This document shows positions 36,101 through 44,276 of a DNA stretch of 64,000 nt, piece by piece. Where the stretch lies: the NCBI RefSeq assembly GCF_001499995.1, contig NZ_LQIU01000012.1:331030-395029 (forward strand), written 5' to 3'. The stretch comes from Mycobacterium sp. IS-1496 (GTDB taxonomy: Bacteria > Actinomycetota > Actinomycetes > Mycobacteriales > Mycobacteriaceae). Numbering within the stretch: position 1 is the stretch's first letter; every line of letters starts with the position of its first letter. Both the position numbers and the translations under genes were made by a program. The notes beneath the pieces were generated by a model. That model had not been told where the DNA came from, did no database searches, and saw only the letters and a list, made by a program, of their open reading frames with translations.

Positions 36101-38401
36101 GTCCGTCTGAAGGGTTTCCAGAGTCGCGAGAATCCGGTCGATTGCGTCCGTTCGTATCGAGTCGACTGCCACTATTTCGCAACCAAAATCTCGCCGCCAC
36201 TTGATAGGTAGTGGGTTCTTTGTCGTCAGGATCATCAGCGAATTCGCAACCTGTTCAAACGGTATCCCTATCCCGATCGCCGAAGCGGCTGCGAAAAGGG
36301 CGGCGAAAAGAGTTGTGCCTTGCAACTCCGCGGGTAACGTGTTTTCACGTAGTACTTGGTGTTCCGCCTTTCCATCATGGTAGATCAGTGCCTCAGGTGA
36401 GACGAAAAGAGCCGGTTTATTCTGTTCAATCTGTGAGCGGATCATCGGGCTATCGGCGGCGCAGCTGACGAGAAAGGTTTCACGGTGACCATTTAGCCGT
36501 AGCAACTCCATGGAAGGCTCGTCGTCAGCATTGACGATGACTGGCCCCTTGGACGCATTGAAAAGCGCCGTATAAGACGTTACTGTCCGCTCTTTAGAGG
36601 CTTCGTCGCTGCCCCATTCAATGTTGGTAACCGCACAGATGCTGCAGGCGTCGTATCCCAGACCGAACGCGTGGAAATGGTTTATGTTCGTCTCGATCAC
36701 TGCAGCTTCGATAGAGTCATCATTGAGCAGAATCTCAGCGGCTCGGTGTGGTTTGGTGTCGGCTAATCCAATGCTCACTCCTGCGACGAAGATTTCGGGT
36801 TTTGTGGCTAGCCCGACATCCCGCCCCGCATAAGTAATGATTTGGGCCGCCATTCGCGCTGCAAGCTGTTTTTGCCGATTACCGCTGACAGCAATAATCG
36901 GAATGCGACCATCTGAACCGGGCTCGTAGAGTAGATCGACTATCGGGTTGGCGACATCGCGCGGTTCTCCGACGTCGGGTTCAACATGTAGTAGAAGGCC
37001 GGGTCTGGAGCCCACTTCGCATATGGCGCCGCAGCCCTCTTTGTATGACTTGGAGATATCGGGGGTGATGAAATCAACGCCGCATATGTCCATATCGAAT
37101 GCAGCCGCAGCGCGGATTGCAAGGTCGCGATTATCGGGATGAACATCATCGGTGATGTCAATGCAGGTGCCACCTTGGGAATAGTTCGAGGCAGAACGGA
37201 AGTAGACGGTCACTCCTTCGGGAGCAACTGAGTCGAAGGTGTACCCCTGGCGCTGGAGGTGGATTTCTGAGACTGCATCTACTTTTATGTCATACTTGGG
37301 TCGGCGCCCGTAGGCATGACGATTACGGTTCATTCGCTCCACGAGCTCTCGAATGGTCTGCTTCCCATCAGAGACGATCTGTGCGGGAAGCCGCTTGACG
37401 GCTGCGACAAGTTCGTCGCCAATCACCAGCAAGCGATGGTCCTCGCCCGGAATGTGGGTTTCGATGATGGCGCGCGAAGAATACTTGACCGCTTCGTGGT
37501 ATGCGGCCTCGACTTCTTCTAGTGTGGTGAGCGCCGTGCTCACCCCCAGCCCGGTGTAGGAATCCCTAGGCTTGACAACGACAGGGAAGCCGATCTGTCT
37601 GGCTCCACGCAACGCGGCCTGGACGTTGGATGCCGATACCTGCCGGGGTACAGGCATCCCAAGGCGCCGCAGGGTATTAGCGGTCATTTCCTTATCTTCG
37701 GTCATCTTGAAACCGATCAGAGAAAGCAGCTCGGTCGTCGCAGATCGAACCATCTTGCGATGAACTCCATATCCGAGTTGCGCTATCTTGCTGTCAATGC
37801 GCAGATATGGGATATTGCGGTTGACTGCCGCTTCAATGATGTAGCGTGTATTGATGTCCATGCGCCGGTTGGCGCTCCATTGTGACAGCGGATTGCGAAT
37901 TGCATCGAAATCGAAGTGAATAGCAGGACTGTCTGTATCGCTCAGCGTTGCAGGTAGACACTTCTGGATCAGGGCAATGGCGAGCTGCCCGGCTTTTTCT
38001 CCGTAAACGGGATCTGAATATTCGTAGACGACATTAAAGACGGAAGGTGTTTGAGTTGGTTCGGCATTACCGTAGCGGACGGGCATTTCCATCTTTTTCT
38101 GCAGCTCGATCGATAGCCGCCAGATTAGTTCGGCGAGGTGCATACCGCCGTGTTGCTTCATCTTCAGGGCGCACTCCCCTACCCTCTCGCCGAGGTAAGC
38201 CCGTTTTTCAAGTCCGGGCAGGTAGCTGAGGATTCTGTCGACGAATTCGGGACCTGCATCCAACGTACGGATATCATGGCGAGCACCGAGACGAACGGTC
38301 ATCATCACAACACTCTGGTTGGAGTAGATGTTTGCACCTTTGTAGAGGGTTTGAGAAAGAACCTTCATTGCGTCGACCTTTTCAATGGATTTATCGGCCA
38401 C
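33188..38401 (-). CDS. giant fusion: CphA-like ATP-grasp + pseudo-Mur ligase + MurF-like ligase + CapA-like phosphoesterase
   Basis: Protein of 1737 residues. Residues 12-210 resemble the cyanophycin-synthetase N-terminus (MKVLSQTLYKGANIYS). Residues 215-495 are an ATP-grasp (VVVKPRD 274-280, IIETHIPGEDHR 312-323, GVDFI 441-445, CEVGSRPG 461-468). Residues 500-860 are Mur-ligase-like but the P-loop is degenerate (AVSGNRQKQLAA). Residues 885-1360 are MurF-like with intact VTGSVGKSTTTT (1003-1014), NSTPGVP, QPDHIEF and DDAYSANPGS. Residues 1390-1690 are CapA/PGA_cap-like (FLGDTGFGEN, ANLETPLT, LANNHSFDYG, SPHWG, IGHGSHMVQ). The family logic is ATP-driven amide bond formation between amino acids. 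GTG 38401 is the longest start; ATG 38368, where CphA similarity begins and AAGG lies upstream, may be the real one. The region is clearly AT-richer than its neighbours, implying transfer. Confidence 0.88.
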   Translation of the reverse strand: MADKSIEKVDAMKVLSQTLYKGANIYSNQSVVMMTVRLGARHDIRTLDAGPEFVDRILSYLPGLEKRAYLGERVGECALKMKQHGGMHLAELIWRLSIELQKKMEMPVRYGNAEPTQTPSVFNVVYEYSDPVYGEKAGQLAIALIQKCLPATLSDTDSPAIHFDFDAIRNPLSQWSANRRMDINTRYIIEAAVNRNIPYLRIDSKIAQLGYGVHRKMVRSATTELLSLIGFKMTEDKEMTANTLRRLGMPVPRQVSASNVQAALRGARQIGFPVVVKPRDSYTGLGVSTALTTLEEVEAAYHEAVKYSSRAIIETHIPGEDHRLLVIGDELVAAVKRLPAQIVSDGKQTIRELVERMNRNRHAYGRRPKYDIKVDAVSEIHLQRQGYTFDSVAPEGVTVYFRSASNYSQGGTCIDITDDVHPDNRDLAIRAAAAFDMDICGVDFITPDISKSYKEGCGAICEVGSRPGLLLHVEPDVGEPRDVANPIVDLLYEPGSDGRIPIIAVSGNRQKQLAARMAAQIITYAGRDVGLATKPEIFVAGVSIGLADTKPHRAAEILLNDDSIEAAVIETNINHFHAFGLGYDACSICAVTNIEWGSDEASKERTVTSYTALFNASKGPVIVNADDEPSMELLRLNGHRETFLVSCAADSPMIRSQIEQNKPALFVSPEALIYHDGKAEHQVLRENTLPAELQGTTLFAALFAAASAIGIGIPFEQVANSLMILTTKNPLPIKWRRDFGCEIVAVDSIRTDAIDRILATLETLQTDGRTLLVCDADFMSRINGKLHARRSEALFDEAFVVGNCDCRVLGSIPLTTAASDAFALQKALLRSAPTDRIAVFTSRFVHIGKLLDDSRIKGALFEAARSESPATSREPLVSPYSSKKDERLWYADELALAVNGEWVNHPGSHWYGSGVTYFDWAIKPGDIVIASNKEQWPKKYDDLQSRIPQLFERGASAAIVSNIPPNLNVGEKYPVLVVKNTRAALDHLGSAAILRSKAKTVAVTGSVGKSTTTTMIDYLLQQQGKTHATVKNFNSTPGVPLTAARTPRDCEYAVYEIGIGRSHRANYLRAKMINPDVAMITTIQPDHIEFYKSIDGIINAKTDILKEVKSGGTAILNRDSPYFELQRTTLESKFTGRVLTFGEHPESDIRLMNVLVDDSACKADVVIDGRMLDVIVPHPGRHMLQNATAALAAVYALGADWEKAARDLRDVPKMAGRADIQTRPCKDGTYTLIDDAYSANPGSVVSALELLGMLQPNRGGRRVAVLGEMKELGDATRQLHLELREPILKTKLDKVYMLGKGIKPLWETLPDEIRGLYAESSEAVVADLQHEIRDGDILLVKGSARSLVAMNEILQYLKRGQEPPTVALPKKSQPLYNAPRVIPLKRASDARLLFLGDTGFGENYQERIEARGGQNILKSRGYDYPLEKIKPMLLEADAVIANLETPLTSIKHSPFEGQKSWIHHGHPDSSSKALLRHNIGFAMLANNHSFDYGEEGFFETLNTLEEADIGYAGAGRTESDAHRALRLRFGFSKERVTVAVISVYQWSRQADEKFGMFAKNGSRGLNAMLLPQVRKQIENLRKEEPECFIIVSPHWGRNYQWRSSYQREVAEEVLAAGADLIIGHGSHMVQEFERIGAKWVVYSVGNFMFNSPGRYKKFNAPPFSLIASLSFVETDVGIRKSLRLYPIVTDNNLTHYQIRRCDEVEFESLSNTLEEQGCTLLKSSDIWGHFFELRMNE

Positions 38402-38624
38402 GATAGCGCCCAGAGGAGTGGTGTGAGTCAGAAGCGCGAAACGACGTGTCGACTGCGCCGGCTTTGAACGGACGCCTCAGATTCGACACCCTCAACGGCG
38501 TCCAGGATCGCGTCGACTGGCGGTTCGTAGACGACGTCGACGACGTCGACGACCCCGATGGTTCCCTGGCGAAAGATCGTTACGCTCCAGGGGTCCTCGG
38601 CTGCTGACTCCCACCCGCCTCGTC

Positions 38625-38661
38625 TTGACCCTCCCCTCGGGGGAGACTCCACGCTGGGGTC
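38625..38661 (+). promoter_or_regulatory. MerR-type promoter of the NTF2-like/SDR pair
   Basis: A TTGACC -35 box (38625-38630) is followed by a 19-bp spacer holding the inverted repeat CTCCCC-TCG-GGGGAG (38631-38645), then CACGCT as -10 (38650-38655). The over-long spacer with a central palindrome is the hallmark of promoters untwisted by MerR-family activators. The ATG at 38662 is about seven bases after the -10, so the mRNA is likely leaderless. The regulator is probably the MerR gene at 39993-40814. Confidence 0.7.
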
Positions 38662-39030
38662 ATGACAGTGAACAGAAGCAGTGAGGGCAGCCGGACGTCG
38701 TGGGACGAACTGTCCGCCGTCATCAGGACATACCTCGTCGCACACCGAACGCTGGATGTCGACACCGCGGTCGCGACGTTCACGCCTGACGCCGAGGTGG
38801 CCGACGAGGGCCACACCTTTCGCGGTCGGGACGAGATCGAGGCCTGGCTCGGCAAGGCGGGCAGCCAGTACACCTACACCACCGAGTTCGACCACGCCAC
38901 CGTGGCCGGGGCGGGCTACGCCGACGTGGTGCAGCATCTGGAAGGCGACTTCCCCGGCGGCGTGGCCGACCTGCACTACCGGTTCACCCTCGACGGTGAA
39001 CTGATCCGCTGTCTGGTGATCGAGCCCTGA
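38662..39030 (+). CDS. NTF2-like (SnoaL-type) protein
   Basis: Protein of 122 residues with a SnoaL/NTF2-like cone fold pattern: helix (SAVIRTYLVAHRTLDVDTAV), then FTPDAEVADEGHTFRGRDEI and C-terminal beta strands. Members bind or isomerise small hydrophobic molecules; the substrate is unknown. It is followed by an SDR gene four bases downstream, so the two probably act together on one compound. Transcribed from a MerR-type promoter, apparently leaderless. Confidence 0.82.
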   Translation: MTVNRSSEGSRTSWDELSAVIRTYLVAHRTLDVDTAVATFTPDAEVADEGHTFRGRDEIEAWLGKAGSQYTYTTEFDHATVAGAGYADVVQHLEGDFPGGVADLHYRFTLDGELIRCLVIEP

Positions 39031-39033
39031 GCC

Positions 39034-39873
39034 GTGACGAGGAACTGGTTCATCACCGGCGGGACGCCGGGTGGGTTCGGGATGGCCTTCGCCGAGGCCG
39101 CTCTGGAGGCCGGCGACCGCGTGGTGCTCACCGCGCGGCGGCCCGCTGAATTGGACACGTGGGCACAGACGCACGGTGATCGCGTGCTCGTCGTGCCGTT
39201 GGACGTCACCGATGCCGCGCAAGTGCATGATGCAGTCGCGGCCGCCGAGGGTTTCGGCGGCATCGACGTACTGGTCAACAACGCCGGGCGCGGGTGGTAC
39301 GGGTCGGTCGAGGGCATGAGCGACCCGGACGTGCGCGGGATGTTCGAGCTGAACTTCTTCTCCGTCGTCTCGGTCATCCGCGCGGCGCTACCCGGTATGC
39401 GCGCCAGGGGCAGCGGGTGGATCGTCAACATGTCGTCGGTGGCGGGGCTTCACGGGGTCACCGGCTTCGGCTATTACAGCGCAACGAAATTCGCGGTCGA
39501 AGGCCTCACCGAGGTGCTGCGTGACGAGGTTTCGCCGTTCGGGATCCGCGTGATGGCGGTGGAGCCCGGTGCGTTCCGCACCCGCGCCTACGCCGGCTTC
39601 GCCGACGAGCCCGTCGAGGAAGCGATCCCGGCTTACCGCCCGATGCTCGAGGAGGTCCGAGCGGCCATGGTCGCCCAGAACGGTTCCCAGCCCGGCGACC
39701 CGCACCGGGGCGCGCGCGCGGTGATCGCGGCCATGGCGCAGGATCCGCCGCCGCACCGACTCGTGCTCGGCGGCGACGGTTTCGAAGTCGCCGTCGCGAC
39801 GTTCGAACAGACGCTGACCGACCTCCGCCGAAGCGAGGAACTCTCCCGAGGCGCCGACTTCCCGGACGACTGA
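39034..39873 (+). CDS. SDR family oxidoreductase
   Basis: Short-chain dehydrogenase of 279 residues. The nucleotide motif is TGGTPGGFGMAFAE, the NNAGRGW segment is present, and the catalytic Ser/Tyr/Lys are in NMSSVAGLHG and YYSATKFA. Substrate unknown. GTG 39034, four bases after the NTF2-like gene, so co-translated. Regulated with its partner by the MerR-type activator encoded convergently. Confidence 0.88.
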   Translation: MTRNWFITGGTPGGFGMAFAEAALEAGDRVVLTARRPAELDTWAQTHGDRVLVVPLDVTDAAQVHDAVAAAEGFGGIDVLVNNAGRGWYGSVEGMSDPDVRGMFELNFFSVVSVIRAALPGMRARGSGWIVNMSSVAGLHGVTGFGYYSATKFAVEGLTEVLRDEVSPFGIRVMAVEPGAFRTRAYAGFADEPVEEAIPAYRPMLEEVRAAMVAQNGSQPGDPHRGARAVIAAMAQDPPPHRLVLGGDGFEVAVATFEQTLTDLRRSEELSRGADFPDD

Positions 39874-39891
39874 TCAGCCCACCCGCCGAAT

Positions 39892-39937
39892 GTGCGCTCA
39901 CTGCGAGGGATCGGTCGAAAAGTCGCAAGCAGCGCAC
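39892..39937 (+). terminator. stem-loop after the SDR gene, part of a repeated post-stop element
   Basis: GTGCGCT (39892-39898) and AGCGCAC (39931-39937) pair, with an inner GCGA/TCGC pair, between convergent SDR and MerR genes. The left arm belongs to a 24-bp sequence also found after cyp142 (63892-63915). Likely a transcription terminator or a dispersed mycobacterial repeat. Confidence 0.5.
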
Positions 39938-39992
39938 GCTCGGCGCCCGACGATCTCCGCGGCCGCGAGCAGAGCCCTGACCGCGGCGGCCG

Positions 39993-40814
39993 TCACCCCT
40001 CGGTGACCGGCGCCAGCCGGAAGACCGGCCAGCCGATCTCCGTGCGCCACGCCTGCGGGTCGTCGGTGTCGCGCGGGCCCACCCGGTAGATCTCCTGGAT
40101 CGGGCCGTCGACGGCCAGGGTGTGTTCGACCACCCAGGCGCCGAGCCGGCCGTAGGTGACGTCGATGTCGTCGTGCGGCCCGGGATGCACGGCGACGGCG
40201 AGGTCGGCAGGCGGGAGGTCGAGCACTCTGATCCGTCCCGACGGACGGGGTGCGCGCACCGGACGAAACACGGTGAACGTACCGGCGCCATGGGTGAACA
40301 GTTCGTTGGCGTAGTGCCCGCCGGGCGGACCCGTGCGCTCCACCGGCGCGTACGCCTCGTCCAACTCCGCCATCGCGGCGTCGTACCAGGCGAGCGAATC
40401 CTCGAGGGCGATATGGCCGCTGACCGCCGCAACGGTGCGGGCGGACACCGAACGCATCTCGACCGCGATGTCAGCGGGATCGGGATGCAGGAGCCGGCGA
40501 AGCGACACGACGGCGGCCCGGGTCCGGTCCAGCTCGGCCTCGAGGCGCTTGAGATGGCTGGCGATCACCTCCGCCCGGTGATCTGGATCTCCGCTCGCCA
40601 GAATCGATTTGACCTCGGCCAGGGGCACGTCGAGCTGACGCAGCTTCTGGATCACCTGGGCGGTGGGGATCTGGTCGGAGGTGTAGTAGCGGTATCCGGT
40701 GAAGCGGTCCACCGTGGCGGGCTCGAGGAGCCCGGCCTCGTGATAGCGGCGAAGGGTGCGCACGCTCAGGCGCGTCAGGGTCGCGAACTCCCCGATCGAC
40801 AGTCCGGGACGCAT
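39993..40814 (-). CDS. MerR-family regulator with GyrI-like effector domain
   Basis: Regulator of 273 residues: N-terminal MerR helix-turn-helix (SIGEFATLTRLSVRTLRRYH, residues 6-25), a dimerisation coiled coil (about 80-110), and a C-terminal GyrI/AraC-effector-like domain (about 115-273) that binds small molecules. ATG 40814. By proximity and promoter type it probably activates the NTF2-like/SDR pair at 38662-39873. It separates that pair from chsH3, which is transcribed the same way. Confidence 0.88.
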   Translation of the reverse strand: MRPGLSIGEFATLTRLSVRTLRRYHEAGLLEPATVDRFTGYRYYTSDQIPTAQVIQKLRQLDVPLAEVKSILASGDPDHRAEVIASHLKRLEAELDRTRAAVVSLRRLLHPDPADIAVEMRSVSARTVAAVSGHIALEDSLAWYDAAMAELDEAYAPVERTGPPGGHYANELFTHGAGTFTVFRPVRAPRPSGRIRVLDLPPADLAVAVHPGPHDDIDVTYGRLGAWVVEHTLAVDGPIQEIYRVGPRDTDDPQAWRTEIGWPVFRLAPVTEG

Positions 40815-40862
40815 GGGCGACGCCTCCTGCTCTGCCCGTATCGAAACGGCTGCGGCCGGCTA

Positions 40863-41720
40863 GGCCGGTTTCAGCTCCACACCCGACAGCGCCACGGCGT
40901 TGTCGCGGCTCGGCGCGGTGATCGTCGCGATGAGTGTGTCGTTCTCTTTCCACACATTGGCCCGCAGCGTCTCGCCCGGGAACACCACACCCGCGAACCG
41001 GGCGCCGTAGGAGCTCACCCGTGCGACGTCACCGTCGAGGAACTCATCCACGATCGCCTTGCACGCGATGCCGTAGGTGCACAGGCCGTGCAGGATCGGC
41101 CGCGGGAAACCTGCTGCCGCAGCGAAATCCGGGTCGGAGTGCAGGGGGTTGCGGTCACCGCACAACCGGTACAGGAGCGCCTGCTGCGGGAGGATGGGCA
41201 GGTCGATCTCGGCGTCGGGCGCGCGCTCGGGCGGTTCGGCCGACGTCGACGGTCCGCGTTCACCGCCGAAACCGCCCTCACCGCGGGCGAAGATCGAGCG
41301 CTTCTGCGTCCACAGCAGCGTTCCGCCCGGATCCTTGACCTCGGTCTCGGACCAGATGACCGCGGCCTTGCCCTTGTCCCAGATGTCGGTGAACCGGGTG
41401 ACCGCAATGCCGGTGCCCGACGGCGGGATCCGTCCCGGAACGGTGACGGCCTCGCTGGCGTGCAGCACCTTGGACAGTTCGATGTCGATGCCGGGGAACT
41501 GCACCGACGGCGGCTCGGTCATGTGGAAGCTCTGCGCCACATTGCCGAACGTGGGCAGCACCTGTGGAGTGTTGTCCACCAGGTACCGCAGCTCACGCTT
41601 GTCCATCGGGTCGACGCCCGCGCCCAGCCCGAGGTGGTAGAGCTGGACATCGCTACTCGTCCACGAGAACTCGGCGGGTGGCAGTTCGGCGCCCAGCGCC
41701 TCGTCCAGATTGATCGGCAT
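40863..41720 (-). CDS. chsH3: ChsH3, MaoC-family enoyl-CoA hydratase (Rv3538 homolog)
   Basis: Double hot-dog hydratase of 285 residues. The hydratase-2 motif is RNPLHSDPDFAAAAGFPRPI with the Asp/His pair, followed by HGLCTYG. In Mtb, Rv3538 (ChsH3, formerly hsd4B) hydrates the C24 enoyl-CoA of the side chain with the stereochemistry opposite to EchA19. ATG 41720 is 4 bp after the kstD stop, so the two are co-transcribed from the KstR promoter upstream of kstD. Confidence 0.9.
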
Positions 41721-41724
41721 GGGT

Positions 41725-43407
41725 TCAGTCCTTCCCGGCGAGGTGGAGCGCCGCCAGGTATCCGAACGTCATCGCGGGACCGATGGTCCCGCCCGGCCCC
41801 GGATACGTGTGGCCCATGACCGGTGAGCTGACATTGCCTGCCGCATAAAGGCCTTCGATCACCGACCCGTCGTCGCGCAGCGCCCGGCCGTGCACGTCGG
41901 TGCGCACACCGCCCTTGGTCCCAAGATCGCCCGGCACCATCTTCGCCGCGTAGAACGGTCCGTGACTGATCTCGCCGAGATTCGGGTTCGGCTTGTTCGT
42001 CGGGTCGCCGTAGTAGCGGTCGTAGGCACTCTCACCGCGGTGGAAGTCCTCGTCGGTGCCCGACCGTGCGAACCCGTTGAAGCGGTCGACCGTCGCGGCG
42101 AGCGCATCGGCGGGCAAGCCCGCCTTATCGGCCAGCTCGGCCAGGGTGTCGGCCTTGACGATCACGCCCGACTCCAGCCACTTGCTCGGAATGCGTTGTC
42201 CCGGCTGCAAACCCGCGAAGATATAGCGGTCGCGGTACTGCTGGTCGAAGATCAGCCACGCCGGGATGTTCTCACCCGGGCCGGGACCCTGCCCGTACTG
42301 GCCGCCGTACATGTGGTGGCACGCCTCCACATACGGCATCGACTCGTTCATGAACCGCTTCCCGGACATGTTCACGATGATCGATCCAGGGGAGTTGCGC
42401 TCGGACAGGGCGAACCAGGGTGCGCCGACCAGCGGCACCGTCGGGCCCCACCACGCGTCCTCCATGAGTTCCAGCGCGGCGCCCAGTTTCTCGGCGGCCA
42501 GAATGCCGTCACCGGTGTTGGCCTTGGCCCCGACCGTCCACTCCGTCGTGATCGGTGCGCGCTGGTACTTGACCCGCATCTGCTCGTTCTGCTCGAATCC
42601 GCCCGAACCCAGGATCACCCCTCGGCGCGCGCGGATCAGACGCGGCTCGGCGCTCTCGGGAGCCGTCGTATCCCGGACGTAGATGCCGCGGACCACGCCG
42701 TCCTCGACGTAGAGGTCGGTCAGCGCGGTGTTCAGGAGCACCGGCACACCGGCTTCGCGCAGGCCGATCCGCAGCGGGGCGATCAGCGCGCGGCCCATCC
42801 CGACGAGGTTCTTGCCGGTGGCCTTCGCCCACGTCGCACGCATGCCGACCTTGAGGCTGCGCAGCACGCCACGGGGGTGACGCTTGAGCTGGTTCAGCCG
42901 GACATAGTCCTGCTGCATGACGACCATGTTCATCGGGACCTTGCCGTACGGCGGTTCGAGACCGGGCAGATCGTCCCCGAGTTTCTTCGCGTCGAACGGC
43001 TTGGGCTCCACCGAGCGGCCGGTCGGCTTGCCCCCCGGCGTCTCCGGGTAGTAGTCGGAGTACCCCGGAACCCAGCACAGCTTCAGCGGCGAATGCTTGA
43101 GCACGAACGAGAGCATCTCCGGTCCGCGGTCGAGGTAGGTGTCGATGCGCTCCGGGGCGACGACGTCGCCGATGATCGCGCGCAGGTACTGCCGGGCCGC
43201 CTCCGGGGTGTCCTTGACCCCGTCGCGCTCGAGGACTTCGTTGTTCGGGATCCATACGCCACCACCTGACCGCGCAGTGGAACCCCCATAGTGCGGAGCC
43301 TTCTCAACGACTATCGTCGAGAGACCCTGATGAGCTGCGGTGAGGGCGGCGACCATGCCGGCGGCACCGCTGCCCACCACGACGACGTCGTACTCCTGTC
43401 CGGTCAT
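41725..43407 (-). CDS. kstD: KstD, 3-ketosteroid delta1-dehydrogenase
   Basis: FAD-dependent dehydrogenase of 560 residues, Rv3537-like, which introduces the 1,2 double bond in ring A; with 9-alpha-hydroxylation this breaks ring B. The FAD motif is VVVGSGAAGMVAA at the N-terminus; the C-terminal NVSSPVMGHTYPGPGGTIGP loop is typical of KstD. ATG 43407 chosen (MTGQEYD); the frame to 43476 crosses the KstR site. Divergent from hsaE. Confidence 0.95.
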   Translation of the reverse strand: MTGQEYDVVVVGSGAAGMVAALTAAHQGLSTIVVEKAPHYGGSTARSGGGVWIPNNEVLERDGVKDTPEAARQYLRAIIGDVVAPERIDTYLDRGPEMLSFVLKHSPLKLCWVPGYSDYYPETPGGKPTGRSVEPKPFDAKKLGDDLPGLEPPYGKVPMNMVVMQQDYVRLNQLKRHPRGVLRSLKVGMRATWAKATGKNLVGMGRALIAPLRIGLREAGVPVLLNTALTDLYVEDGVVRGIYVRDTTAPESAEPRLIRARRGVILGSGGFEQNEQMRVKYQRAPITTEWTVGAKANTGDGILAAEKLGAALELMEDAWWGPTVPLVGAPWFALSERNSPGSIIVNMSGKRFMNESMPYVEACHHMYGGQYGQGPGPGENIPAWLIFDQQYRDRYIFAGLQPGQRIPSKWLESGVIVKADTLAELADKAGLPADALAATVDRFNGFARSGTDEDFHRGESAYDRYYGDPTNKPNPNLGEISHGPFYAAKMVPGDLGTKGGVRTDVHGRALRDDGSVIEGLYAAGNVSSPVMGHTYPGPGGTIGPAMTFGYLAALHLAGKD

Positions 43408-43408
43408 G

Positions 43409-43422
43409 TAGAACACGTTATA
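43409..43422. promoter_or_regulatory. KstR operator between kstD and hsaE
   Basis: TAGAACACGTTATA, continuing GAATT, is a KstR-type site. Its edge is one base from the kstD ATG and about 58 bp from hsaE, so it probably controls both the kstD-chsH3 and hsaE-hsaG-hsaF transcripts. Confidence 0.85.
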
Positions 43423-43480
43423 GAATTGCCCGGCCGACCCACAACTGTGCCGGTCGACGAAACGAGGGGACTTCACCTAC

Positions 43481-44266
43481 ATGCTCAGTTCCGCGGTCCG
43501 TGCGCAGCTTGCCGCTGATCTCGCCCAAGCCGAGCGCAGCCGGGTCCCGATCACTCCCCTGACAGACGGTCAGCCCGACATCGACGTCGTCGACGCCTAC
43601 GAGATCCAGTTGATCAACATCCGCCAGAAGGTCGCCGAAGGCGCCCGGGTGATCGGCCACAAGGTCGGCCTCTCCTCGGAGGCGATGCAGAAGATGATGG
43701 GCGTCGACGAACCCGATTACGGCCATCTGCTCGACGACATGCAGGTGTACGAGGACAAGCCGGTCAAGAGCGCCAACTATCTCTATCCCCGCGTCGAGGT
43801 CGAGGTCGGCTTCATCCTCGCCGACGACCTGCCGGGTGCGGGCTGCACCGAGGAGGACGTCCTCGCGGCCACCGCGGCCTTCGCTCCCGCGATCGAGTTG
43901 ATCGACACCCGGATCACCGACTGGAAGATCAAACTCTGCGACACGATCGCCGACAACGCCTCGTCCGCGGGCTGGGTGCTCGGCGAGGCGCGGGTGTCGC
44001 CCAAGGACATCGACATCAAGTCGATCGACGCCGTGCTGACCAACAACGGTGAGACGGTGGCCGAGGGTCGCAGCGATGCGGTGCTGGGTAATCCGGTCAC
44101 CGCGGTGGCGTGGTTGGCCCGCAAGGTCGAGAGTTTCGGCGTCCGCCTGAAGGCCGGCGACATCGTGTTGCCCGGCTCGTGCACGCGTGCGATAGATGCA
44201 CCTGCCGGCAGCCATTTCGTGGCCGACTTCGCCGGGTTAGGTTCAGTACAGCTCAGTTTCGAATAG
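43481..44266 (+). CDS. hsaE: HsaE, 2-hydroxypenta-2,4-dienoate-type hydratase
   Basis: Hydratase of 261 residues in the fumarylacetoacetate-hydrolase/MhpD family, Rv3536c-like. It hydrates 2-hydroxy-hexa-2,4-dienoate, released from rings A/B by HsaD, to 4-hydroxy-2-oxohexanoate for HsaF. Metal-site acidic residues lie in [14 protein letters not shown] and [16 protein letters not shown] 43481. First gene of hsaE-hsaG-hsaF. Confidence 0.94.
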   Translation: MLSSAVRAQLAADLAQAERSRVPITPLTDGQPDIDVVDAYEIQLINIRQKVAEGARVIGHKVGLSSEAMQKMMGVDEPDYGHLLDDMQVYEDKPVKSANYLYPRVEVEVGFILADDLPGAGCTEEDVLAATAAFAPAIELIDTRITDWKIKLCDTIADNASSAGWVLGEARVSPKDIDIKSIDAVLTNNGETVAEGRSDAVLGNPVTAVAWLARKVESFGVRLKAGDIVLPGSCTRAIDAPAGSHFVADFAGLGSVQLSFE

Positions 44267-44276
44267 GGAGAGTCAT

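Noticed and set aside
38428..39228. 266-codon minus-strand frame
   Set aside because: Antisense to the NTF2-like and SDR genes and spans the MerR-type promoter; no recognisable domain.
40122..41819. 565-codon plus-strand open frame
   Set aside because: Antisense to the MerR regulator and chsH3, both with clear family motifs; low-complexity composition.
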